Shown here piece by piece: positions 36,108 to 43,082 of a DNA stretch of 47,906 nucleotides. Made by a program: the position numbers and the translations under genes. The DNA is from Firmicutes bacterium CAG:95 (GTDB lineage Bacteria; Bacillota; Clostridia; Lachnospirales; Lachnospiraceae), in the NCBI GenBank assembly GCA_000438155.1, contig FR902954.1, positions 1-47,906 of the forward strand, given 5' to 3'. Each line of letters opens with the position of its first letter. Position 1 is the first letter of the stretch. The notes beneath the pieces are model-generated. The model ran no database searches and had not been told where the DNA came from. It saw only the letters and a list, made by a program, of their open reading frames with translations.

Positions 36108-36743
36108 ATGAAGGACCTTAGTATGGAACAAATAACACAGCAGTATTTTGATGTGTTAAAGGAATTAGGAAATATTGGTGCGGGAAATGCAACAACCGCA
36201 CTGGCACAATTGATTAACTGCAAGGTAGACATGAAGGTTCCACAGGTGCGTCTGCTGAATTTCAATGAACTTGGAGCATTGCTTGGCGGGGAGGAAACAA
36301 TTCTTGTGAGCATTTATCTTCAGGTGGAAGGTGATGTGGAAGGAAGCATGATGTTTGTTCTTTCCGAGGATTCCGCACTGCATCTGGTCAACAAATTAAT
36401 GAGTGGTATGCTTGGTGTCCCTGAGAAGCCCATTGAGGAATGCCATTTCGGTGAAATGGAATGTTCCGCAATGAAGGAAGTTGGAAATATTATTACGGGT
36501 GCTTATCTGAATGCCTTATCTTCCTTAACCAATATGAAGATTTTTCCATCGGTTCCACAGCTTGGAATTGATATGGCGGGGGCTATATTAAGCGTTCCTG
36601 CAGCAGAATTCGGAGTAATGGGGGATAATATTCTGCTGATTCAGACACAGTTTTCAGATGATATTGAACTGGATGGTTATTTTATACTGATTCCGGATGT
36701 GGAATCATATGAGAGAATTCTTTCTGCATTGGGAGTTATGTAA
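36108..36743 (+). CDS. cheC: CheY-P phosphatase CheC
   Basis: Dephosphorylates CheY-P and interacts with CheD. Both active-site helices of the family are present: ELGNIGAGNATTALAQLI (about 19-36) and EVGNIITGAYLNALSSLT (about 124-141), each with the E..N pair. The length of 211 aa matches CheC rather than CheX or FliY. ATG at 36108 follows TAGGAGGG, 19 nt after the end of the repeat's flanking direct repeat. Confidence 0.95.
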   Translation: MKDLSMEQITQQYFDVLKELGNIGAGNATTALAQLINCKVDMKVPQVRLLNFNELGALLGGEETILVSIYLQVEGDVEGSMMFVLSEDSALHLVNKLMSGMLGVPEKPIEECHFGEMECSAMKEVGNIITGAYLNALSSLTNMKIFPSVPQLGIDMAGAILSVPAAEFGVMGDNILLIQTQFSDDIELDGYFILIPDVESYERILSALGVM

Positions 36744-36744
36744 G

Positions 36745-37233
36745 ATGAGTGAAATAATTAAGGTTGGTATGGCTGACTGGAAGGTCTGTTCCGGTCAGGA
36801 TGGGGTAACCACGCTGGGGCTTGGCTCCTGCGTTGGAATTGCAATCCGTGATCCAGCGACAGGCATAGGAGGACTTGCCCACATCATGCTTCCGGACAGT
36901 ACCGAGATCCGAAACAACTCAAACAGATTTAAGTTTGCCGATACCGGAATTACCGATATGGTAGCGGAGATGGTAAAACGTGGAGCAGTACGCAGCCACA
37001 TGGTTGCAAAGATTGCGGGCGGTGCACAGATGTTTGCTTACGGAAATACCAAGAGCGATATGATCCGTGTGGGAGAGCGTAATGTAATTGCAAGTAAAAA
37101 GAAGCTTGAAGAATTGAAAATACCGCTTATTGCCGAAGATACCGGGGATACCTATGGACGAACGGTAATCTTTTATCCGGCAACAGGTGTATTCACAATT
37201 CGGGCAGTTGGAAAACCGGAGAAGAATATATGA
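36745..37233 (+). CDS. cheD: Chemoreceptor glutamine deamidase CheD
   Basis: Deamidates receptor glutamines; its complex with CheC links CheY-P level to receptor adaptation. The catalytic pair is C29 in GLGSCVGIAI and H46 in GLAHIMLPDS. The ATG at 36745 (162 aa) is 1 nt after the cheC stop; the longer frame from 36697 would lie inside cheC. It overlaps the next gene by 4 nt. Confidence 0.96.
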   Translation: MSEIIKVGMADWKVCSGQDGVTTLGLGSCVGIAIRDPATGIGGLAHIMLPDSTEIRNNSNRFKFADTGITDMVAEMVKRGAVRSHMVAKIAGGAQMFAYGNTKSDMIRVGERNVIASKKKLEELKIPLIAEDTGDTYGRTVIFYPATGVFTIRAVGKPEKNI

Positions 37234-37541
37234 GAAAGATAAAACTCCTTGCTCCCTTTCTGATGTTGCTTTCCGGTTTGATCGCGAGTATTATGATGTT
37301 TTATTACCATTATGAGAAAAAACAGCTCCTGCTGATTCTCGTATTGGTAATGCTTCTGTTTTATGCTGCGGGGGCTTTTATCCAGAAGAAGGTCAATCAG
37401 TTCATACAGAAGTACGAAGAGGAAGAAGAGAAGAGAAAGGCACAGGAGGGAGAAGTGATTGAGAAGGAACCTGTGGAGAATGACAGTGCTTCCATAGGAA
37501 AGGAAGAAACAGATACTGATTCGAAACAGGATACAGAATAA
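37230..37541 (+). CDS. Small membrane protein between cheD and sigD (unknown)
   Basis: A 103-aa protein starting in an ATGA overlap with the cheD stop. Two membrane segments (about 4-24 and 31-50) are followed by a highly charged Glu/Lys-rich tail (about 55-103). I do not recognise a family. Comparable small membrane genes occur at this spot in other Clostridia clusters. The tight coupling says it is translated with cheD; function unknown. Confidence 0.8.
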   Translation: MRKIKLLAPFLMLLSGLIASIMMFYYHYEKKQLLLILVLVMLLFYAAGAFIQKKVNQFIQKYEEEEEKRKAQEGEVIEKEPVENDSASIGKEETDTDSKQDTE

Positions 37542-37564
37542 AATAAAATGCATTGGAGGAGGCT

Positions 37565-38329
37565 ATGGACGAGGCATATAAGAATAAGCTCTGGAACGAA
37601 TATGCAGCAACAAAATCGTCGGAAGTCAGGGAACAGCTGATTCTTGAGTATGCACCTCTTGTAAAGCTGGTTGCAGGCCGTTTAAGTATGTATCTTGGCT
37701 ACAATGTGGAATATGATGATCTGGTAAGCTACGGAATCTTCGGATTGATTGATGCAATTGATAAGTTTGACAGTATGAAGGAAGTGAAGTTTGAAACCTA
37801 CGCAAGCCTGAGAATCCGGGGATCCATTCTGGATCAGATCCGGAAGATGGACTGGATTCCGAGAACCATCCGGCAGAAGCAGAAGAAGATTGATGCGGCA
37901 ATGAAGGAAATCGAAACGACAACGGGAAGGGCCGCGACCGATGAAGAAATTGCACAGAAGCTGGAGATCAGTACGGATGATTTTGCCGATTGGCAGTCTC
38001 AGATGAAGATTACCGGGGTGGTTTCTTTGAATGAGTTTATGGAATCGGGAAGCGAAATTCCGGCAGAGCAGCATAACCAGCATCGTTTCGAAGAGCCGGA
38101 GGAGGTTATTGAGAAGGAGGAACTTAGGGAAGTGCTGGGACAGGCACTGGAGCTTCTTACCGAGAAGGAAAAGAAGGTCATCCTTCTATATTATTATGAA
38201 GATCTGACGCTCAAGGAGATCAGTAATGTTCTGGAGGTTTCAGAATCCAGAGTTTCACAGCTGCATACACGTGCACTGCAGAAAATGAAAGTCAGGATGG
38301 GGAACTATATGGGGGTGTTCAAAGCGTGA
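37565..38329 (+). CDS. sigD: Flagellar RNA polymerase sigma factor SigD/FliA (sigma-28)
   Basis: Directs transcription of late motility genes such as flagellin and chemoreceptors, which are elsewhere. Region 2 is seen in YDDLVSYGIFGLIDAIDKFD, region 3 in GRAATDEEIAQKLEIS, and the region 4 helix-turn-helix in LTLKEISNVLEVSESRVSQL. Length 254 aa. ATG at 37565 follows GGAGGAGG; the TTG at 37553 overlaps that site. Its last 4 nt (GTGA) overlap the next gene. No anti-sigma factor gene is in the window. Confidence 0.97.
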   Translation: MDEAYKNKLWNEYAATKSSEVREQLILEYAPLVKLVAGRLSMYLGYNVEYDDLVSYGIFGLIDAIDKFDSMKEVKFETYASLRIRGSILDQIRKMDWIPRTIRQKQKKIDAAMKEIETTTGRAATDEEIAQKLEISTDDFADWQSQMKITGVVSLNEFMESGSEIPAEQHNQHRFEEPEEVIEKEELREVLGQALELLTEKEKKVILLYYYEDLTLKEISNVLEVSESRVSQLHTRALQKMKVRMGNYMGVFKA

Positions 38330-39927
38330 GAAATGGGTATTTTCAGATTGGGTGTACCGGGGGCGGTACGGTTGTCAGGCTTGTTAAGCCTGTAGATGGC
38401 GGTAACGAGGTGACTGCAAGAGAAATTGCAGAGTATTTGTCCGGTCATGGTATTGTGTATGATGCCGGACTTTTAACCAAGGGAATTCAGACTGCGGCTT
38501 CTGTCGCAAACAATGAATTCCTGTTTTTGGTAAATAAGGATATCATTCCGGAAATCAGGGAGAGTTATGTCCTCACGATCCGGCCGGACAAGATGATTGC
38601 AAGTGTGCGGTTCTATCCACCCTCCATGAAAGGAGAGCGCATGACAGCACAGGAATTCCTCATGGATTTAAAGGTGAAGGGAATTGTGTTCGGCATTAAG
38701 GAAAAGGAAATCGAGGCGTTTTTTGAAAAACCCAGATATTGTACGGATTTCATTGCTGCAATGGGTGTTCCTGCGAGAAACGGATGCGATGCCCGCATTA
38801 AATATTTTTTTAATACGGATCTTCATTCGAGGCCGGCCTTAAGCGAGGATGGAAGCGTGGATTTCTTTCATCTGAATACGATCTGTCACTGTAAAAAGGG
38901 CGAGGTGCTTGCCAGACTTTATCCGGAGGATCCCGGAGAGAATGGTACCACAATTTACGGAGAAATCGTGAAGCCCAGGGAAGTAAAGCGTAAGCATCTG
39001 GAATTTGGACGTAATATTACCCTGTCTCCGGACCGGCTGCAGATTACTTCTGATGTGAATGGGCATGTGGCACTGGTACAGGATAAAGTATTTGTTTCGG
39101 ATGTTCTGGAAGTGGAAAATGTGGATACTTCGACCGGAGATATTGAATACGAAGGCAGTGTTCTGGTAAATGGCAATGTCTTAACCAACTTTTCTATCAA
39201 AGCCCAGGGACATGTGGAGATTCGGGGAGTTGTGGAAGGTGCATGCATTGAGGCGGGCGGAGATATCATTATTGCCCGTGGCATGAACGGTATGGGAAGA
39301 GGTGTACTTGCCACGAAAGGAAACGTGGTGGCAAAGTACCTGGAGAATGCAACGGTCAATGCGAAGGGCTATGTTTCTACCGAATCGATTCTGCACAGCC
39401 GGGTCATGGCGGGTACAGAAATTAATGTTACAGGGCGAAAGGGTTTTATTACCGGCGGAAGAGTGAGTGCAGCCAATGTAATCCGGGTGAAAACGTTAGG
39501 ATCACCGATGGGCGCAGATACCATTGTAGAGGTTGGTGCGGATCCGTCTGTGAAATTGAGAATACAGGAATTACAGAAATTAGTTGTTGAACATAAAAAA
39601 GCAATCGAAATCAGTCATCCGGTGCTGACTGCAAATATGCAGAAGCTACGGCAGGGAGTGAAATTAAAGCCGGATCAGATAAAATATTTCCAGGAAATGC
39701 TGCAGGAGGAGAACCGCAGAAATCAGGAAATAGAACAGTATTTACAGGAAATGGAAAGTCTGCAGGCGATTCTGGATGCAAGCTCGAATGCCAAGGTGGA
39801 GGTAAGCGGAGAGGTGTTTGCCGGAACGAAGATCTGTATCGGTGATGTCTCCATGGTTGTAAAGAACTCCATGAAGTTCTGTAAGTTTGTGAAGCAGCAG
39901 GGTGATGTGAAGATGACTGCTTTATAG
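38326..39927 (+). CDS. FapA/DUF342-family polymer-forming protein
   Basis: A 533-aa protein of the FapA (DUF342) family: an N-terminal domain, a central beta-helical region with repeating Gly/Val-rich turns (GDIEYEGSVLVNGNV, VEIRGVVEGACIEAGGDIII) and a C-terminal coiled coil (about 410-485). The start is GTG at 38326 within the sigD stop. DUF342 genes after sigD are widespread in Clostridia and some other Bacillota. Their role is not settled; a scaffold or localisation function at the membrane is proposed for relatives. The following 174-nt gap holds a structured repeat. Confidence 0.85.
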   Translation: MRNGYFQIGCTGGGTVVRLVKPVDGGNEVTAREIAEYLSGHGIVYDAGLLTKGIQTAASVANNEFLFLVNKDIIPEIRESYVLTIRPDKMIASVRFYPPSMKGERMTAQEFLMDLKVKGIVFGIKEKEIEAFFEKPRYCTDFIAAMGVPARNGCDARIKYFFNTDLHSRPALSEDGSVDFFHLNTICHCKKGEVLARLYPEDPGENGTTIYGEIVKPREVKRKHLEFGRNITLSPDRLQITSDVNGHVALVQDKVFVSDVLEVENVDTSTGDIEYEGSVLVNGNVLTNFSIKAQGHVEIRGVVEGACIEAGGDIIIARGMNGMGRGVLATKGNVVAKYLENATVNAKGYVSTESILHSRVMAGTEINVTGRKGFITGGRVSAANVIRVKTLGSPMGADTIVEVGADPSVKLRIQELQKLVVEHKKAIEISHPVLTANMQKLRQGVKLKPDQIKYFQEMLQEENRRNQEIEQYLQEMESLQAILDASSNAKVEVSGEVFAGTKICIGDVSMVVKNSMKFCKFVKQQGDVKMTAL

Positions 39928-39936
39928 GAAATGGAG

Positions 39937-40069
39937 TAGCTATTCAGTACAGGTCGAAGCACTTGCTGCTGAGACCGTACGAATATGATTCGATAGTGCA
40001 AAATCCCATCAGCGAAGCTGATTTTAAATGGATTTTGCATCCGTAACTGTGCAGATACTGAACAGTTAC
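39937..40069 (+). repeat. Structured intergenic repeat, copy C (full length)
   Basis: 133 bp, begins TAGCTATTCAGTAC and ends with the complement-related ACTGAACAGTTAC. Hairpin 1: GGTC/GACC (39952-39955, 39973-39976) with CACTTGCTG in the loop. Box CGTACGAATATGATTC (39976-39991). Hairpin 2: TGCAAAATCC/GGATTTTGCA (39997-40006, 40030-40039) enclosing ATCAGC-GAA-GCTGAT, with a 7-nt bulge TTTAAAT on the 3' side. Then GTAACTGT...ACAGTTAC near the right end. It lies 9 nt after the fapA stop codon. Direct repeats at its edges are not convincing. Confidence 0.75.
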
Positions 40070-40101
40070 GAAACCCAATTTGGATAATCGAGGTGAAAGC
40101 T

Positions 40102-40419
40102 ATGACAATCAGTCGTGTGGAACTCCAGGGACAGGTAACACGTGCCCAGGACTTTACCAATATCAAACAGAATGAAGATCATAAGGGAATGATTGACCAG
40201 TCGAACTTTCAAAGTCAGACGCAGCAGAAGGTTGAGCACAGGATGCATCAGGTCAACAAAAGTGATCAGGCCGAAAACCGGCAGAAGAAATTTGATGCCA
40301 AAGAGCAGGGAAATGGAACCTATGCAGGAGATGGAGGACAGAACCGGAAGCATCATCCTGCGGAGGATAACGGCAAAGTTTTTGTGAAAGGACAGGGCGG
40401 CTTTGACATTCGGGTATAG
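40102..40419 (+). CDS. Small hydrophilic protein of the motility operon (unknown)
   Basis: A 105-aa, Gln/Lys/Asp/Gly-rich soluble protein without membrane segment or Cys. It starts TISRVELQGQVTRAQDFTNI and ends GKVFVKGQGGFDIRV. I do not recognise a family. ATG at 40102 is preceded by GAGGTGA (40091-40097); the GTG at 40093 overlaps that site. It lies 18 nt before the SwrB-like gene, so the two are probably co-translated from one message. Confidence 0.75.
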   Translation: MTISRVELQGQVTRAQDFTNIKQNEDHKGMIDQSNFQSQTQQKVEHRMHQVNKSDQAENRQKKFDAKEQGNGTYAGDGGQNRKHHPAEDNGKVFVKGQGGFDIRV

Positions 40420-40437
40420 CGGCTTTGAGGAAAAGAA

Positions 40438-41388
40438 ATGTCAGTATTGGAAATTGTATTGCTTATCATGGGAATTGTGATTTTTATCGGAAGCTTTCTG
40501 ATTCCGGAAGGGAAAACCCGTTCCGGAGAGGATAAGATGGCTATTGATGAAAACAAAATCCATGATCTTGTAGCAAAAGAAGTAGAGGAAGCACAGGGGA
40601 AGATTACGGATATTGTGGATGAAACCATAACCTATGCCATGGAGAAGACGGAACGCAGCATGGATCGTCTGACCAATGAAAAGATGATGGCAGTCAATGA
40701 GTATTCGGATACAGTGCTTAGTGAAATCAATAAGAACCATCAGGAGGTGGTGTTCTTATATGATATGCTGAATGACAAGCATGAGAATCTGAAAAATACC
40801 GTAACGGAAGTGGAGAAGACTGCAAAGGAAGTTCGTCAGACGGTGAAGGATGCAGAAATTAATGCCAAAGAACTGACGGTCAAAGAAGCAGCTTTGAAGC
40901 CGGTATCTGCAGAAATGCAGACAGCCATGCAGGAAGTACCGCAGCAGCCGGAGTTTGAATTGTTTGGTACATCCAGGGCTTTTTCACCGGAGAAGGTTAC
41001 GGTGGAAGAACCCAAAAAGACTTCAGGAAAGAGTGCAGGAGCTGCGAAAGCAAGAACACAGGCGGTATTGGAAGCAGACAGGGAGAGCACTTCAAAGGGA
41101 CAGGAGATCACAGGAAAAGGTACGGTAGAGAACGCAGGGAAGGGTGCAGCAGAAGAGACAGTAGAAAAGCCGGCAGCGAGGAAGCGCACCGCAAAGTCAA
41201 GGACAGAGGCTGAAGTACCTGATGTTGCAGTTTCTTTGGACAAGGCAGGAAAGAGCAATGCCAGAAACAGCAATGAAAAGATTCTTGAACTCCATAAGGC
41301 CGGAAAATCCAATATGGCAATTGCCAGGGAATTGGGACTGGGTATTGGAGAAGTAAAGCTTGTAATTGATTTGTTTGAAGGGATGTAA
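40438..41388 (+). CDS. SwrB-like (DUF6115-type) membrane-anchored coiled-coil protein
   Basis: A 316-aa protein: N-terminal membrane anchor (about 2-21, LEIVLLIMGIVIFIGSFL), long coiled coil (about 35-150), variable Ala/Thr/Lys-rich linker, and a C-terminal helix-turn-helix-like segment KILELHKAGKSNMAIARELG then LGIGEVKLVIDLFEG. Bacillus subtilis SwrB (YlxL) has the same architecture and lies in the same place, between sigD and rpsB, where it promotes basal-body maturation. Homology is inferred from architecture, the C-terminal pattern and synteny. ATG at 40438 follows GAGGAAAAGAA. Confidence 0.7.
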   Translation: MSVLEIVLLIMGIVIFIGSFLIPEGKTRSGEDKMAIDENKIHDLVAKEVEEAQGKITDIVDETITYAMEKTERSMDRLTNEKMMAVNEYSDTVLSEINKNHQEVVFLYDMLNDKHENLKNTVTEVEKTAKEVRQTVKDAEINAKELTVKEAALKPVSAEMQTAMQEVPQQPEFELFGTSRAFSPEKVTVEEPKKTSGKSAGAAKARTQAVLEADRESTSKGQEITGKGTVENAGKGAAEETVEKPAARKRTAKSRTEAEVPDVAVSLDKAGKSNARNSNEKILELHKAGKSNMAIARELGLGIGEVKLVIDLFEGM

Positions 41389-41397
41389 CAGAACATC

Positions 41398-42099
41398 ATG
41401 AACTTGAAATACTATTTAAGAGGACTGGGAGTTGGCATTGTTGTTACTTCCCTGATTCTCGGAATCGGACTTGGCAGCCGGAAAGAAACCTTAAGCAATG
41501 AAGAAATTAAGGAACGGGCAAGGGAGCTTGGAATGGTGGAGGAATCCATTACTGTAGCAGAGGCTGCTGCACAGAAGGAGGAAGAGGCGCAGGAAGCAGA
41601 AGTTACTGTTGCTCCGGTGCCTGAGGAGAATGCTGAGAGTGATGCAGAGCCGATCGTAAGTGCAGAACCGGAAGTGAGCAGTGAACCGGCGGTGAGCACA
41701 GGTGCAGCATCGGAAGTGAGCAGTGAACCGGCAGTGAGCACAGGTGCGGCACCGGAAGCAAGTGAGAAACCGAATGTAAGTGCGGCATCAGAACCTGCAG
41801 CAAGTACAGCACCGGAAGCGGGTGCAACACCTGAGGCAGGTGTGAAGCCGGTGGCAGATGAAGCAGAAGAGGACAACGGGACAGCACCGGAAAAGGAAAT
41901 CGTGGATATCACGATAAATCCCGGCGAAGGCTCTTATGTCATCAGTCAGAAGCTGGAACAGTCCGGTCTTATTGATGATGCGGCAGAATATGATGCCTAT
42001 CTATGTGATAACGGATTTCACACGAAGCTCCGTGCCGGAGTCCATAAGATCCCAATGGGATCCACCAGGGAAGAAATTGCAAAGCTGTTGTGCCGGTAG
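41398..42099 (+). CDS. Membrane protein with YceG/MltG N-terminal-like domain
   Basis: A 233-aa protein: membrane anchor (about 9-27), a long Ala/Pro/Glu/Ser/Val low-complexity region (about 55-160) with two 14-residue repeats, and a C-terminal domain (about 165-233) reading VDITINPGEGSYVISQKLEQ and later LRAGVHKIPMGSTREEIAKL. That last part resembles the LysM-like N-terminal domain of MltG (YceG). The catalytic lytic transglycosylase domain of MltG is absent, so an enzymatic role is unlikely; a wall- or protein-binding role is inferred. Last gene before the rpsB promoter. Confidence 0.7.
   Translation: MNLKYYLRGLGVGIVVTSLILGIGLGSRKETLSNEEIKERARELGMVEESITVAEAAAQKEEEAQEAEVTVAPVPEENAESDAEPIVSAEPEVSSEPAVSTGAASEVSSEPAVSTGAAPEASEKPNVSAASEPAASTAPEAGATPEAGVKPVADEAEEDNGTAPEKEIVDITINPGEGSYVISQKLEQSGLIDDAAEYDAYLCDNGFHTKLRAGVHKIPMGSTREEIAKLLCR
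41671..41754 (+). repeat. Two tandem 42-bp units in the low-complexity region
   Basis: Units 41671-41712 and 41713-41754 differ at three bases and each encode 14 residues of the form EVSSEPAVSTGAAS/P. The length is a multiple of three, so unit gain or loss keeps the frame. Confidence 0.8.
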
Positions 42100-42110
42100 A
42101 AAATTCCATC

Positions 42111-42139
42111 TTGCAATCTTATATACAATATGCTAAAAT
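42111..42139 (+). promoter_or_regulatory. Sigma-A promoter for rpsB-tsf
   Basis: TTGCAA at 42111-42116, TAAAAT at 42134-42139, 17-bp spacer, plus an extended -10 TG at 42131-42132. Start expected near 42146, giving a leader of about 137 nt. This sets the ribosomal genes apart from the motility operon. Confidence 0.7.
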
Positions 42140-42145
42140 ATCAGC

Positions 42146-42267
42146 GTTGCGATTGTGAGAAGCTTCGCAGCAGAAACTATTAATCACGTATATTTTGGCT
42201 GAATGGTGCCTCATGCTCGGAGGTTTGCAGCGTACGAAAGTATGAAAATATACGGAAGTCTAACCAA
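42146..42267 (+). promoter_or_regulatory. Structured rpsB leader RNA (three-way-junction-like)
   Basis: A perfect 10-bp stem CGTATATTTT/AAAATATACG (42187-42196, 42245-42254) closes two inner hairpins. One has GCTG/CAGC (42198-42201, 42228-42231) capped by GCCTC-7 nt-GAGGT (42208-42224); the other is GTAC-GAAA-GTAT (42232-42243), a GNRA tetraloop. A smaller hairpin TGCGA/TCGCA (42148-42152, 42165-42169) precedes them. The ribosome binding site GGAGG follows about 16 nt later. This is typical of a cis-regulatory leader, perhaps for S2 feedback; function inferred. Confidence 0.55.
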
Positions 42268-42282
42268 ATGGAGGTAAGAAAC

Positions 42283-43050
42283 ATGAGCGTTATTTCAATG
42301 AAGCAGTTACTCGAGGCAGGTGTTCATTTCGGACATCAGACAAGAAGATGGAACCCTAAGATGGCTCCTTATATCTTCACCGAAAGAAATGGTATTCACA
42401 TCATCGACTTACAGAAGTCTGTAGGTAAGGTTGATGAAGCTTACAGAGCAGTATTTGAAATTGCTGCACAGGGCGGAACCATTCTTTTCGTTGGTACCAA
42501 GAAGCAGGCACAGGATGCTGTTAAGACAGAAGCTGAGCGTTGCGGAATGTACTATGTAAATGAGAGATGGTTAGGTGGTATGCTTACCAACTTCAAGACC
42601 ATCCAGAGCAGAATCGAAAGATTAAGAGCAATTGAAACCATGTCCGAGGATGGAACCTTTGATGTTCTTCCCAAGAAGGAAGTTATTGCATTAAAGAAGG
42701 AATGGGAAAAGCTTGAGAAGAACCTTGGCGGTATCAAGAACATGACCAGAATTCCTGATGCAATCTTCGTAGTTGATCCTAAGAAGGAAAGAATCTGTGT
42801 ACAGGAAGCTCACTCCCTTGGAATTACATTAATCGGTATTGGTGATACCAACTGTGATCCGGAAGAACTGGATTACATCATTCCTGGTAATGATGATGCA
42901 ATCAGAGCCGTTAAACTGATCGTTTCCAAGATGGCTGATGCAGTAATCGAAGCAAACCAGGGTGAGGAATCTCTTACCGCAGCAGATGCAAATGCTGATG
43001 CAGAAGTAGAAGCTACCGATGTAGAAGAAGTAGCAGCAGACGCTGAATAA
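42283..43050 (+). CDS. rpsB: 30S ribosomal protein S2
   Basis: Small-subunit protein bound near the head-body junction of the ribosome. The N-terminus MSVISMKQLLEAGVHFGHQT and NPKMAPYIFTERNGIHIIDL are diagnostic. At 255 aa it has a short acidic Ala/Glu/Asp-rich tail. The ATG at 42283 follows GGAGGTAAG; the ATG at 42268 overlaps that site. In Bacillus too, rpsB-tsf follows the fla/che operon. Confidence 0.98.
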   Translation: MSVISMKQLLEAGVHFGHQTRRWNPKMAPYIFTERNGIHIIDLQKSVGKVDEAYRAVFEIAAQGGTILFVGTKKQAQDAVKTEAERCGMYYVNERWLGGMLTNFKTIQSRIERLRAIETMSEDGTFDVLPKKEVIALKKEWEKLEKNLGGIKNMTRIPDAIFVVDPKKERICVQEAHSLGITLIGIGDTNCDPEELDYIIPGNDDAIRAVKLIVSKMADAVIEANQGEESLTAADANADAEVEATDVEEVAADAE

Positions 43051-43082
43051 TTTCATTGCAGGGAAAGGACAGGTATACAAAC

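Noticed and set aside
35948..40069. Integron attC sites as an explanation for the GTTAC/GTAAC-ended elements
   Set aside because: The ends do not fit the RYYYAAC/GTTRRRY core, there is no integrase, and the flanked genes are core motility genes rather than cassettes.
40836..41399. 187-aa minus-strand frame opposite the SwrB-like gene, and a similar 166-aa one at 41412-41912
   Set aside because: Both mirror Ala/Glu-rich low-complexity coding regions; composition and codon pattern fit the + strand genes.
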